Of a stretch of DNA of 64,000 bases, positions 56,033 to 63,095 are shown piece by piece. The notes under the pieces were generated by a model, which did not search any database, was not told the origin of the DNA, and saw only the letters and a program-made list of their open reading frames with translations. Each line of letters begins with the position of its first letter. The stretch's first letter is position 1. The stretch comes from Deltaproteobacteria bacterium HGW-Deltaproteobacteria-4 (GTDB lineage Bacteria; Desulfobacterota; Desulfuromonadia; Desulfuromonadales; UBA2197): contig PHAV01000014.1 of the NCBI GenBank assembly GCA_002841765.1, forward strand, positions 1-64,000, written 5' to 3'. Position numbers and translations under genes: made by a program.

Positions 56033-56284
56033 ATGTGCACAGGAATAAATCTGACCGTAGAAGAAGCCGCAATCGCCCTTAATACCACCCCGACCGCCAT
56101 CCTCATGTTGTTGCGTCGCAACGAACTGACCGGCGTCGAAGTTGACGGTACCTGGCGGATCACGTCCGAAAGTTTACAAAGTGTTCGCGCTGCCCGGCAG
56201 GGGGATGGACCGTTGGTCGAATGCCGCAGCAGCTGTGCCGCCAAAGCCGGCGGTTGTGCATCCTGCGGATCGACTGCTGAATAA
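56033..56284 (+). CDS. Small helix-turn-helix protein with Cys-rich tail
   Basis: 83 residues from the ATG at 56033 (AAGGAG 6 bases upstream). The first 55 residues fit a MerR/excisionase-type helix-turn-helix (LTVEEAAIALNTTPTAILMLLRRNELTGVEVDGTWRI). The tail has six Cys in CRSSCAAKAGGCASCG plus one near the start, a possible metal or redox site. It is not a family I can name. It follows the draT-draG genes and sits directly behind a terminator that resembles an ANTAR target, so a nitrogen-fixation role is inferred. Confidence 0.7.
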   Translation: MCTGINLTVEEAAIALNTTPTAILMLLRRNELTGVEVDGTWRITSESLQSVRAARQGDGPLVECRSSCAAKAGGCASCGSTAE

Positions 56285-56304
56285 TCAGGCATCAGGAGGT
56301 GAGT

Positions 56305-56598
56305 ATGGGCATCGAGATCAAACCGTCGGATCTGTACTATCGCTATCCGCGCAAAAAAGAGACACGGGATGCGCCGAAATTTACCGGCCTGCCGGATCCC
56401 CATCCTTTTGATCGCAACGATCTTTACGAAGTCATCCCGATGTTTGAGGCGGTGATGGATGAATTGGAGAGTGTCGACGGCGCGGTGCTGCAGGGGATTG
56501 AAAAGATCCTGAACGACCAGGTTCCCGCCTTTATCCGCAGTCGCGAGGAGATTTATCGTTGTCTGGTCGGGATGATGCGGGAAGAACTGGGAGGATGA
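56305..56598 (+). CDS. Small conserved-looking protein of unknown function
   Basis: 97 residues from the ATG at 56305, which follows AGGAGG. Charged and mostly helical, with an N-terminal IEIKPSDLYYRYPRKKETRD and DRNDLYEVIPMFEAVMDELESVDG in the middle. No signal peptide, span or known motif. The position behind draT-draG recalls the third gene (draB) of the Rhodospirillum draTGB operon, but I cannot show homology. Confidence 0.65.
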   Translation: MGIEIKPSDLYYRYPRKKETRDAPKFTGLPDPHPFDRNDLYEVIPMFEAVMDELESVDGAVLQGIEKILNDQVPAFIRSREEIYRCLVGMMREELGG

Positions 56599-56602
56599 AA
56601 TC

Positions 56603-56648
56603 GACCACCCCCAGCCCCTCCTTTTTCAAGGAGGGGCTGGGGGTGGTC
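56603..56648. repeat. Perfect 21-bp hairpin of the CCCCTCCTT family
   Basis: Two perfect 21-bp arms around TTTC, just after the small unknown gene. It has no T-tract, so it is a repeat rather than a clear terminator. Related to 40682-40706. Confidence 0.82.
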
Positions 56649-56670
56649 GCCTATGGGGCGGAGGTGTGCT

Positions 56671-56927
56671 GAGACGCGGATTTGACCATCTGATTAATTC
56701 GCTGGGTCAATTCTGTCATGTCCACGGCAACCAGTCAGCACTTCAACTTGACAGATTGGAAGCCAGGCATCTTTGCCATACCCCTGGCTTTCATAAGTAT
56801 GGTGACCCTGAATTTCGACGAGACTGTCCGAAAGTCGAAGCGTCAAACATGATGGAGAAGTGTACTTTATTGAGCAGTCGGCTAATCGACTATAGAATGT
56901 CCCCGGAGCCTCTCCCTTCAATTTGAC
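56671..56927 (+). repeat. Left copy of a flanking direct repeat, with a toxin-gene tail
   Basis: Homologous to 57507-57750 in three blocks: the first 47 bases match at 44 positions, then GTCAGC..CTTCAA..TTGACAG..TTTGCCAT, then GCTAATCGAC to GAGCCTCTCC. It begins with the last codons of a ParE-like gene (AETRI-stop against CETWL-stop in the intact gene), so it is the relic of a second module's 3' end. Confidence 0.72.
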
Positions 56928-56985
56928 CTATACCAATAAATATTATAATCTAATGTAATCTCAGATATTGTTGGAGGCCTATCCC

Positions 56986-57228
56986 ATGAAAAAAAATACC
57001 AGCGTCACGCTCGGCTCACATTACGAACAATTCATTTCTCAACAGGTCGCCCAAGGTCATTTTGGGTCAGCAAGCGAGGCAATACGAGCTGGGTTACGGC
57101 TTCTGGAAGAGCGTGAAACCAAACTTTCCTTGTTGCGTCGAGCGCTTGTCGAAGGGGAAGAAAGCGGCAAATCCGACTATTCTCTTAAGGCTTTGCTCAA
57201 GGAACTTGACGACGACGGCTGCTGCTGA
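56986..57228 (+). CDS. ParD-like antitoxin
   Basis: 80 residues from the ATG at 56986 (GGAGG 8 bases upstream). N-terminal ribbon-helix-helix (NTSVTLGSHYEQFISQQVAQGHFGSASEAIRAGLRLLEERE), typical of ParD/CC2985 antitoxins, and an acidic C-terminal tail that would wrap the toxin. Its stop overlaps the toxin start by one base (TGATG). Probably represses its own promoter. Confidence 0.9.
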   Translation: MKKNTSVTLGSHYEQFISQQVAQGHFGSASEAIRAGLRLLEERETKLSLLRRALVEGEESGKSDYSLKALLKELDDDGCC

Positions 57229-57521
57229 TGCAAACCTTCAGCCTCACGAAGAAGTCCATTGCCGATTTAATGGATATTGGTCGCTATACTTTGAGCCATT
57301 GGGGACGCGAACAGCGCAACCTGTATCTGGAAATGTTGGATATGTCCTTTCAACAACTGGCTGCCAATCCGCGGACAGGGAAGGATTGCAGCGATATTCG
57401 CAGCGGCTACCGAAAATTTAGTGCAGGAAGTCATGTAATCTTTTATCGGCAGACATCCAAAGATTCGATAGAAATCGTTCGTATTCTACACGGACGAATG
57501 GATTGTGAGACGTGGCTTTGA
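57228..57521 (+). CDS. ParE/RelE-superfamily toxin
   Basis: A 97-residue protein with the ParE fold: FSLTKKSIADLMDIGRYTLSHWGREQRNLYLEML at the N-terminus, NPRTGKDCSDIRSGYRKF in the middle and VIFYRQTSKDSIEIVRILHGRMD at the end, all family landmarks. ParE toxins act on DNA gyrase. The pair is flanked by diverged direct repeats, which suggests mobility. Confidence 0.9.
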   Translation: MQTFSLTKKSIADLMDIGRYTLSHWGREQRNLYLEMLDMSFQQLAANPRTGKDCSDIRSGYRKFSAGSHVIFYRQTSKDSIEIVRILHGRMDCETWL

Positions 57522-57750
57522 CCACCTGATTAATTCGCTGGGTCAATTCTGTCTTATGTCTACCGCCCCTTTTCCTCTTCCCAACACAACGCAAAAGGCG
57601 ACCAATTTGGCCGCCTTTTGCGTTGTGTTCGTCAAGGAAACTGCAACATGTCAGCGCTTCAATTTGACAGTTTGTAAGTCAGGTACCTTTGCCATGTACA
57701 GGATTGCTAATCGACAAATGAATCTCTTCAGAGCCTCTCCTCTCCAATAG
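57507..57750 (+). repeat. Right copy of the flanking direct repeat
   Basis: It starts over the last codons of the ParE-like toxin gene and continues downstream, matching 56671-56927 in three blocks. The centre differs: here it contains a strong hairpin at about 57586-57628. Confidence 0.72.
57586..57628 (+). terminator. Hairpin terminator after the toxin gene
   Basis: Arms CACAACGCAAAAGGCG and CGCCTTTTGCGTTGTG with CCA/TGG inside and one mismatch, loop ATTT. The right arm itself carries TTTT; only a short TT-containing tail follows, so the strength is uncertain. Confidence 0.6.
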
Positions 57751-57839
57751 CAAAATAACAAGCAGTGTCCCCTTGAGGTTCCCTCATCTAACGTGTTTGA
57801 GATGAGCTGCGAGCAAAGCGCGTCAGCTCGATCTCATTG

Positions 57840-58952
57840 TTATCTGGAGCCTCGGAGATGATCCTCTAGCACTGCAAGGGCGTCCGGCAGGTTCTTGCGG
57901 CCAAAGCCAATGCGGAACGAGTTGTACCCCTCTCCGTAAAGACTTCCCGGCAGGAGCAGGACGCCTGCCTCCTTGACGAGGTCAGCGCAGAAATCGTCAA
58001 CCTTCCCCTGCAGAAGCGTGGGGAAGGCGATGGATCCCGCCTTCGGCCGCTGCCAGTCGAAACGCTCGGCGTTCACGGCAAAGAAAGAATCGAGCAGAAG
58101 AAGGTTGTCGCGGATTATCCGCAGATTGCGCTCAACGATCGGCCCGGCATGGCGCAGTGCCAGGGTCGCCAGGAACTCGCTCGGGGCGCTGTTGCTGATG
58201 GTGGTGTAGTCCTTGAAGGAGGCAAGTTTGGCAAAGAGGGTGTCGTCTTGAGTCACCACCCAGCCGATGCGAAGTCCGGCAAGGCCGTAGGTTTTCGACA
58301 TCACGCCAAGCGACACAGCGCGTTCGTTCAACTCCGCGAAGGCCGGCAGCCTGTCGGCAGCATCGAACTCCAGGCCGCGATAGACCTCGTCTGCGAAGAT
58401 GACGAATCCGTGCCTGTCGGAGAGCGCTGACAGCCCGCGAGCGAATTCCAGCGTCGGCAGGTAGCCTGTTGGGTTGTGCGGGAAGTTGACCACCACGACC
58501 CGGGTACGGGGCGTCAACAGACGCTCCAACTCGACCAGGTCCAGTTCCCAGGCGCGTGACGGGTCACCTCGCCACTCTGATACGACAGCGCCGATGCCCT
58601 CCGCGACCGCGCCGAGGGACTGGTAGTAGGGCGCGTGGACGACGACGTGATCCCCGGGAAAAAGGGCGACGTTCATGAAGTTGAAGATAGCTTCTTCGGC
58701 TCCAGCGTGTACGAGAACCTGGTCGGAGCCGATTTTCTCGTAGAGCGTGGTGATCACTTGGCGAAGTTGTGGATCCCCGAGCGATTCGGTGTACCCCAGC
58801 CACAGCGAGTCGAATTGTTCACGTGCGTCGGGCTCCAGCGCCAACAATTCATCGAGTCGCATGCTCTCGCAGTCAGAGGAGCAGAGAAGGTATGGCGCCG
58901 TGAACTCGTACTGTGCGAAGTAGCGTTCGAGCTTGAACGGAGCGAAGCGCAT
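57840..58952 (-). CDS. PLP-dependent aminotransferase, class I/II
   Basis: 370 residues from the ATG at 58952 (GGAAGGG upstream at long spacing); ATG at 58979 is an alternative. Fold type I landmarks: NFPHNPTGY (about residue 172), FADEVYRGLEF, the PLP Lys in VMSKTYGLAGLRIGW (about 222) and the carboxylate Arg in NSFRIGFG. The N-terminus FAPFKLERYFAQYEFTAPYLL resembles capreomycidine-synthase-like and other specialised amino-acid enzymes. No pathway genes are adjacent. Base composition and the unusual operator array upstream suggest acquired DNA. The substrate is unknown. Confidence 0.82.
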   Translation of the reverse strand: MRFAPFKLERYFAQYEFTAPYLLCSSDCESMRLDELLALEPDAREQFDSLWLGYTESLGDPQLRQVITTLYEKIGSDQVLVHAGAEEAIFNFMNVALFPGDHVVVHAPYYQSLGAVAEGIGAVVSEWRGDPSRAWELDLVELERLLTPRTRVVVVNFPHNPTGYLPTLEFARGLSALSDRHGFVIFADEVYRGLEFDAADRLPAFAELNERAVSLGVMSKTYGLAGLRIGWVVTQDDTLFAKLASFKDYTTISNSAPSEFLATLALRHAGPIVERNLRIIRDNLLLLDSFFAVNAERFDWQRPKAGSIAFPTLLQGKVDDFCADLVKEAGVLLLPGSLYGEGYNSFRIGFGRKNLPDALAVLEDHLRGSR

Positions 58953-58993
58953 CTCAGCAGTTTCCCTTCCGGATAACATATTGTACAGCTGTT

Positions 58994-59088
58994 GACGTTT
59001 GTATATACCCGTATATGCCCGCATCTACAGGTATAAACTTGCCTATACGCGTATATGCTTTATCGGCATATATATGTATATGCCTCCA
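58994..59088. promoter_or_regulatory. Array of GTATA/TATAC operator-like repeats
   Basis: About 90 bases with at least six GTATA or TATAC half sites: GTATATACCCGTATATGCCC, GTATAAAC, CTATACGCGTATATGC and the perfect palindrome GGCATATA-TATG-TATATGCC (about 59064-59083). It lies directly upstream of the aminotransferase start and beyond the end of the small ORF. GntR/MocR-type regulators bind such sites; none is encoded nearby. Confidence 0.6.
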
Positions 59089-59298
59089 TTAGGTTTTTTT
59101 ATCAATGATTCGTTTCTCTAGATCAGTACCAGCAATGGCGCCATAACGTACCAACCAAACCTGTTTATTAGGATCCCATCTACCTCCAGCAGATTTTGCT
59201 TTATCACGAAGCATATTTTCATTGAATTCGATCCGAAGGGAGACAATTGCATTCTCTTGAAACCTTCTGGCTGGGGACCAGTCGAAAACTAGGGACAC
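59089..59298 (-). CDS. Small conserved hypothetical protein (AGGRWDPNKQVW type)
   Basis: A 69-residue protein, GTG start at 59298 with no good ribosome site. The C-terminal half VSLRIEFNENMLRDKAKSAGGRWDPNKQVWLVRYG resembles a short family seen scattered in proteobacterial genomes next to transposon remnants. The start is enclosed by a perfect palindrome ACTAGGGA-cac-TCCCTAGT (59288-59306). Function unknown; the true start may be further in. Confidence 0.55.
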   Translation of the reverse strand: MSLVFDWSPARRFQENAIVSLRIEFNENMLRDKAKSAGGRWDPNKQVWLVRYGAIAGTDLEKRIIDKKT

Positions 59299-59570
59299 TC
59301 CCTAGTTTATTAATTCTTATAAGTAAGTATTCCTTAACAACGCAAAATGCCGCCGATCAGCACATGACTGACCTCAGCGGCATCTATCGATCCATCCTCT
59401 ATTGACCCATCCCCAAACCCTCACTCAGACCGCCTTAAAACAGGCGCATGAAAAACGTCCTATCTTCTAACCTGCGAACCGAAGCTCTGTCAATACAACA
59501 TTACGTGATCAATAAAAAACGCGTGACCGCTGATTTAGGGGGATTTGTCTGGTTGCAAAGATATGACAAA

Positions 59571-60239
59571 TCAACACCCCGCCATTTCGAGGAAATTGCC
59601 GAGCAAGCGCGTCCCGAAACTCCGCAACTCAATCTCTCTTCGGGAAAAATCCTGCTGATATTCCAGACTCCGTCCACTCTCCTTCGTCCAATTCCGCACG
59701 ATCGCCAGATCAGCTTCCGGATGAAACTGCACACCCCAGGCGCGGCCATGGCGGAAGGCCTGTCCCGGACAGGTCGCTGAACTGGCGAGCCATTGCGCCG
59801 TCGGCGGGGGGGAGAAGCTATCGTTGTGCCACTGAAAAGCGGAGAAGGGGACCTTCACTCCTCTGAAGAGGGGATCCTCTTCGCCGGCGGGTGTCAACTT
59901 CAGCTGACAGACCCCCTTTTCGCCGCAACAACGGGCTTTCACCTCACCCCCGAGGACTTCGGCGAGGAGTTGTCCGCCGAGACAGATGCCGAAGAAGAGG
60001 GTATTGGCGCTCACGCAGTCGCGGACAAAATTCTTCACCCCGCGCAGAAAGGGGAACTGCTCCACATCATGGACGCCCATATAGCCGCCGAGGACGATGA
60101 CCGCCGTCGCTGAAGTCGCGACTGGCAACGGTACGCCACGATCCGCACAAATCGTCTGAAAGGGGATACGGGCGGTCTTGAGCAGATCGCCATAGATCCC
60201 GGCCGGAACATCCGGATGGTTCTGGATGATGTAAAGCAC
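59571..60239 (-). CDS. Type 1 glutamine amidotransferase
   Basis: A 222-residue class I GATase domain protein of the GMP-synthase-like group. The nucleophile Cys is in GICLGGQLLAEVLGG (about residues 85-99) and the His/Glu pair in GVQFHPE (about 170-176). No synthetase domain is fused, so the ammonia acceptor partner is unknown; many such proteins are stand-alone glutaminases or gamma-glutamyl hydrolases. GTG start at 60239. It follows the nifB-TSUP genes by about 80 bases on the same strand. Confidence 0.82.
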   Translation of the reverse strand: MLYIIQNHPDVPAGIYGDLLKTARIPFQTICADRGVPLPVATSATAVIVLGGYMGVHDVEQFPFLRGVKNFVRDCVSANTLFFGICLGGQLLAEVLGGEVKARCCGEKGVCQLKLTPAGEEDPLFRGVKVPFSAFQWHNDSFSPPPTAQWLASSATCPGQAFRHGRAWGVQFHPEADLAIVRNWTKESGRSLEYQQDFSRREIELRSFGTRLLGNFLEMAGC

Positions 60240-60320
60240 TTGTTCCGCCTTTCTCAGTCAAGCCAGCGCAAGGCCGGCAGTCTATAACTGTCAGCCTTCC
60301 CCCTGCCCTCTCGCACCTCA

Positions 60321-61058
60321 CTACAACAAAATCAACTTGCTCCCGGCCAGCAACAGGACCAGCGACAGCGCCGGGATAAGCACCCGCGTCGGCAGCAGCC
60401 GGCAGCCGAGGGTGGCGCCAAGGAGGCCGCCGGCAAAAGCGGCAGTTGCTAGGTGGGGGGTAAAGCTCGGGATTTTGGCAAGAACACCGACATGACCGAG
60501 GAGGCCGGCGCTGGAGTTGACGAGGATAAAGAGGGCGGCGACGCCGGCAACCTCGCGCGTCCTTCCCCAGCCGCAAAGGAGGAGGAGGGGACTGAGAAAG
60601 ATACCGCCGCCGATGCCGGTCAAGCCGGAGAGGAGACCGAAGAAGGCGCCGATCAGCAGGGCCAAAGGAAGGGGGGGAGATTTTTGCGGGCGGGCATCAT
60701 CGCGGATTTTGAGGACAAGGCGGAGGGCGGCAAAGAGGAGCGCGCCACCGAGGAGAGGGCGATAGATCTCCGGCGGCAGAGTCAGCGCGCCGCCGATGAA
60801 ACTTGCCGGAATCGAGGTCAAGGCAAAGGGCCAGAAGAGACGCCAGGCAAAGTGCCCGGAGCGGATAAAGCACCAGGCCACCGTCGCCGAGACGACGATA
60901 TTCAGAGTCAGGGCGGTCGGCTTAAGGAGCACCGGCGCCAGACCGCAGAGGGCCATAAGGGCGATGTAGCCAGAAGCGCCGCCGTGGCCGACACTGCCGT
61001 AAAGGATGGCGACAACAAAGATGGACGCGGTGAGCAAGAGCAGCATATCCGGAGCCAT
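60321..61058 (-). CDS. TSUP/TauE-SafE family membrane permease
   Basis: A 245-residue polytopic protein with eight or so spans. The two inverted halves have the family motifs YGSVGHGGASGY (about residues 20-31) and LTGIGGGIFLSPLLLL (about 144-159). Family members carry sulfite, sulfonates, thiosulfate or sulfoacetate. AAAGGAG precedes the ATG, 24 bases after the nifB stop, so it is likely cotranscribed with nifB, perhaps supplying sulfur for metal-cluster assembly. Confidence 0.87.
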   Translation of the reverse strand: MAPDMLLLLTASIFVVAILYGSVGHGGASGYIALMALCGLAPVLLKPTALTLNIVVSATVAWCFIRSGHFAWRLFWPFALTSIPASFIGGALTLPPEIYRPLLGGALLFAALRLVLKIRDDARPQKSPPLPLALLIGAFFGLLSGLTGIGGGIFLSPLLLLCGWGRTREVAGVAALFILVNSSAGLLGHVGVLAKIPSFTPHLATAAFAGGLLGATLGCRLLPTRVLIPALSLVLLLAGSKLILL

Positions 61059-61082
61059 GAGCGTTCTCCTTTCCTGTCTGAC

Positions 61083-61952
61083 TTAGCGGGCTACGCGCGC
61101 TTCCAGGGTCGCCAGATCGAGATCCTGACCGATCATCCCGACCGCATCGGCACGACACTGTTTGCAGTGACGCGCCTGCGACAGGATCGATTCGGCCTGG
61201 TTGCGCACCAGCTCCATCACCGCCGGCGACGGCTCTTCCCAACCGGCAAAGCGGCCGATCGGGATGACCGGGATGATATTCATCATCGAAGCGCCGAGCT
61301 GCCGCATCCTGACGGCGAGTTCAAAGGTTTCGTGATCGTTGACGCCGGGGATATAGACGTGATTGATCTTGATCAGGAGCCCGGCCTTGGCGGCAGCTTC
61401 GATACCGGCGAGCTGTTTTTCGAGGAGGATATTCGCCCCTTCGATGCCGTCGTAACGTTTTCCCTGATAGTTGATCCACTCGTAAACCTGGGCGCCGGTC
61501 TCCGGGGTCAGGGCGTTGACCGTCACCGTCAGACTGTGCAGATCGAGATCGACCAGCTCCGGCAACTTCTCCGGCAACAGCAGACCGTTGGTCGAGAGGC
61601 ACAGGGTCATCCCCGGATGCGCCGCCTTGATCAAGCGGAAGGTCTCGAAGGTGCGGGGGTTGGCGAGGGGATCGCCGGGGCCGGCGATGCCGACGACCTT
61701 GAGCTTCGGCCCGACCGTCGGGTGACGGAGGACAAGGTTGACCCGCTCCAGCCCTTCCTGCGGTGACAGGATGCGACTGGTGACGCCGGGGCGGCTTTCG
61801 TTGGCACAGTCAAACTTGCGCTCGCAGAAGCCGCACTTGATATTGCAGCCGGGAGCGACCGGCAGATGGATGCGGCCGTTGGCAGTATGATCGCCGCCGA
61901 AACAGGGATGATCGCTGAGCTGCTTTTTCATCATCGGACAGGCTGAAGCCAT
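61083..61952 (-). CDS. nifB: FeMo-cofactor biosynthesis protein NifB
   Basis: A 289-residue radical SAM enzyme that builds NifB-co, the Fe8-S9-C core of nitrogenase cofactors. The signature APGCNIKCGFCERKFDCANE (about residues 33-52) holds the SAM cluster Cys and an additional cluster ligand; GIAGPGDPLANP and LCLSTNG follow, and CKQCRADAVGM near the C-terminus gives further cluster ligands. No NifX-like C-terminal domain, as in many anaerobes. GAGGAGG lies 5 bases before the ATG. Its own sigma-54 promoter and antitermination leader lie upstream. Confidence 0.96.
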   Translation of the reverse strand: MASACPMMKKQLSDHPCFGGDHTANGRIHLPVAPGCNIKCGFCERKFDCANESRPGVTSRILSPQEGLERVNLVLRHPTVGPKLKVVGIAGPGDPLANPRTFETFRLIKAAHPGMTLCLSTNGLLLPEKLPELVDLDLHSLTVTVNALTPETGAQVYEWINYQGKRYDGIEGANILLEKQLAGIEAAAKAGLLIKINHVYIPGVNDHETFELAVRMRQLGASMMNIIPVIPIGRFAGWEEPSPAVMELVRNQAESILSQARHCKQCRADAVGMIGQDLDLATLEARVAR

Positions 61953-61973
61953 GAGAACCTCCTCGTCGGAACA

Positions 61974-62010
61974 AAAAGGGGCGCTTTCGGAAAAACCGAA
62001 AAGCGCCCTT
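61974..62010 (-). terminator. Second terminator in the nifB leader
   Basis: On the minus strand a stem GGGCGCTTTTCGG with CCGAAAGCGCCC (one bulged T), then TTTTT, ending about 20 bases before the nifB start. It lies after the ANTAR-type terminator and has no hexaloop pair of its own. Confidence 0.72.
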
Positions 62011-62028
62011 GCTGGTATCGTCGTGCGA

Positions 62029-62104
62029 CAAAAGAAGACCCCGCACGGTTATTACCGTCGGGGCGTCGTTGCCGCTGGCTGATGGGGGAGTACATCTTTG
62101 TACT
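62029..62104 (-). promoter_or_regulatory. ANTAR-type antitermination leader of nifB
   Basis: Minus strand. P1: AGTAC/GTACT around loop AAAGAT (62099-62094). P2: GGC/GCC around loop AACGAC (62070-62065). Both loops have A1 and G4. The terminator CCCCGACGGT, loop AATAA, CCGTGCGGGG, then TCTTCTTTT, starts at 62063 inside the right arm of P2. Same layout as the nifV and glnB leaders. Confidence 0.82.
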
Positions 62105-62117
62105 GACTGAGGTTATT

Positions 62118-62132
62118 GCATCGGCCGTGCCA
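62118..62132 (-). promoter_or_regulatory. Sigma-54 promoter of nifB
   Basis: On the minus strand TGGCACGGCCGATGC matches the -24/-12 consensus, including the full TGGCACG. It lies about 165 bases before nifB. No TGT-N10-ACA site was found in 62133-62250. Confidence 0.88.
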
Positions 62133-62246
62133 TGCCCGTCATACGGTCAAATGCCACGAGGGACAGAATACAATATGCCAACACGCTGGGCACTGACACC
62201 ATGATCGTTTAATAATTAAGCAGATCGCCGCCCAATCCCATAACAA

Positions 62247-62289
62247 AAAAATCGGGCAGACAGAGGGCCCTCACCCATCCACCTGCCCG
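62247..62289 (-). terminator. Terminator of the nifN-nifX-ferredoxin operon
   Basis: On the minus strand CGGGCAG (62289-62283) pairs with CTGCCCG (62259-62253), with GAGGGCCCTC between, followed by ATTTTTTTG. It lies about 55 bases after the last NifX-like gene. Confidence 0.7.
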
Positions 62290-62343
62290 TGCCATCGGCG
62301 ATTACACCCAAGAACAATTGTTACTTATCTCTCCCCGGCCCCC

Positions 62344-62700
62344 CTACGGACAGCCGGCACAGGCGCAGCCGCAGACTTCTCCATGGGCCGCTTGCAAGGC
62401 CGCAGCGATCGGCCCGCTGGCGGAAACGTGCTTGATGCCGGCCTTCTCCAGTTCGGCGAGGGGATATTCGCCGATCATGGCGGTGATGACGACCCGGCAG
62501 CCTTGCAGCGCCGCGACGATGGCGTCGAACTGCCGATGACGGAAGGGGTGCTCGGGATCGTAAGAGCAGTACTTCTCCACCACGACTTCCCCGGCCGCCA
62601 CCGGATTGCCACGGTTGTATTCGTAGAGGAGAAAGCGTTCAGCATGGCCAAAGTGCTGATCGACCTCCGCCCCGGATTTTGATGCTACGGCAATACGCAT
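62344..62700 (-). CDS. NifX/NafY-type FeMo-cofactor carrier with Cys-rich tail
   Basis: A 118-residue dinitrogenase iron-molybdenum cofactor family protein: RIAVASKSGAEVDQHFGHAERFLLYEY at the N-terminus (the HFGH motif) and VITAMIGEYPLAELEKAGIKHVSASGPIAAAL. The tail CGCACAGCP adds three to four Cys, which is unusual. The family carries NifB-co or FeMo-co between assembly proteins. AGGAGG lies 5 bases before the ATG, 9 bases after the ferredoxin stop. Confidence 0.85.
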   Translation of the reverse strand: MRIAVASKSGAEVDQHFGHAERFLLYEYNRGNPVAAGEVVVEKYCSYDPEHPFRHRQFDAIVAALQGCRVVITAMIGEYPLAELEKAGIKHVSASGPIAAALQAAHGEVCGCACAGCP

Positions 62701-62709
62701 AACTTCCTC

Positions 62710-62979
62710 CTAGATCGTCAGCGGCTTGAAGGTGAAACAGTTCTTCGGGCAGGCGACGCCGCAGCTGACGCAGCCGGTGCAGTCGCCGGCATCGATGATG
62801 GTCATGACCATGCGCGTCGAATCGGTCTCTTCGTCGACTAGATCTTCGGGGCCGAGAACCTTGCGGGCGCAGGATTTGTAGCAGCGGCCGCAGCCGATGC
62901 ACTTCTCGGGGTCGATCGCTTCGGCGAAGGCGGGAGTCCATTCCTTGCCGCCGCGGGTTTTACCGGTGAGATAGGCCAT
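62710..62979 (-). CDS. fdxB: Nif-associated 2[4Fe-4S] ferredoxin (FdxB-like)
   Basis: An 89-residue protein with two cluster motifs, CIGCGRCYKSC (about residues 27-37) and CTGCVSCGVACPKNC (about 66-80). The long linker and the start YLTGKTRGGKEWTPAFAEAID are typical of the ferredoxin III family in nif clusters, which feeds electrons to cofactor assembly. Same strand and tight spacing with both NifX-like genes. Confidence 0.9.
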   Translation of the reverse strand: MAYLTGKTRGGKEWTPAFAEAIDPEKCIGCGRCYKSCARKVLGPEDLVDEETDSTRMVMTIIDAGDCTGCVSCGVACPKNCFTFKPLTI

Positions 62980-63023
62980 GATGTTTCTCCTTCTGGATGT
63001 TAATTGGTTGTTGCGTAACGTGC

Positions 63024-63093
63024 CGGGCGACCCACCGGGTCGCCCCTACAGGCATGTAATTATTTTCGTAGGGGCGACCCGATGGGTCGCCCG
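63024..63093. repeat. GTAGGGGCG inverted-repeat element, copy 2
   Basis: Arms of about 25 bp (GGGCGACCC...GGGTCGCCCCTAC and its inverse GTAGGGGCGACCC...) around an 18-base centre, between the ferredoxin and nifX genes. Each arm is itself a small hairpin. Confidence 0.82.
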
Positions 63094-63095
63094 CT

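Noticed and set aside
56671-57750. Integron cassette array with attC sites around the ParDE-like pair
   Set aside because: No pair of RYYYAAC/GTTRRRY core sites at the repeat ends, and the repeats are about 250 bases.
57790-57838. Terminator of the aminotransferase gene
   Set aside because: A hairpin TGAGAT.AGCTG/CAGCTCGATCTCA is present but no T-tract follows on the minus strand; left as an unexplained inverted repeat.
62118-62250. NifA-type upstream activator site for nifB
   Set aside because: No TGT-N10-ACA was found; sigma-54 activation probably uses another enhancer-binding protein.
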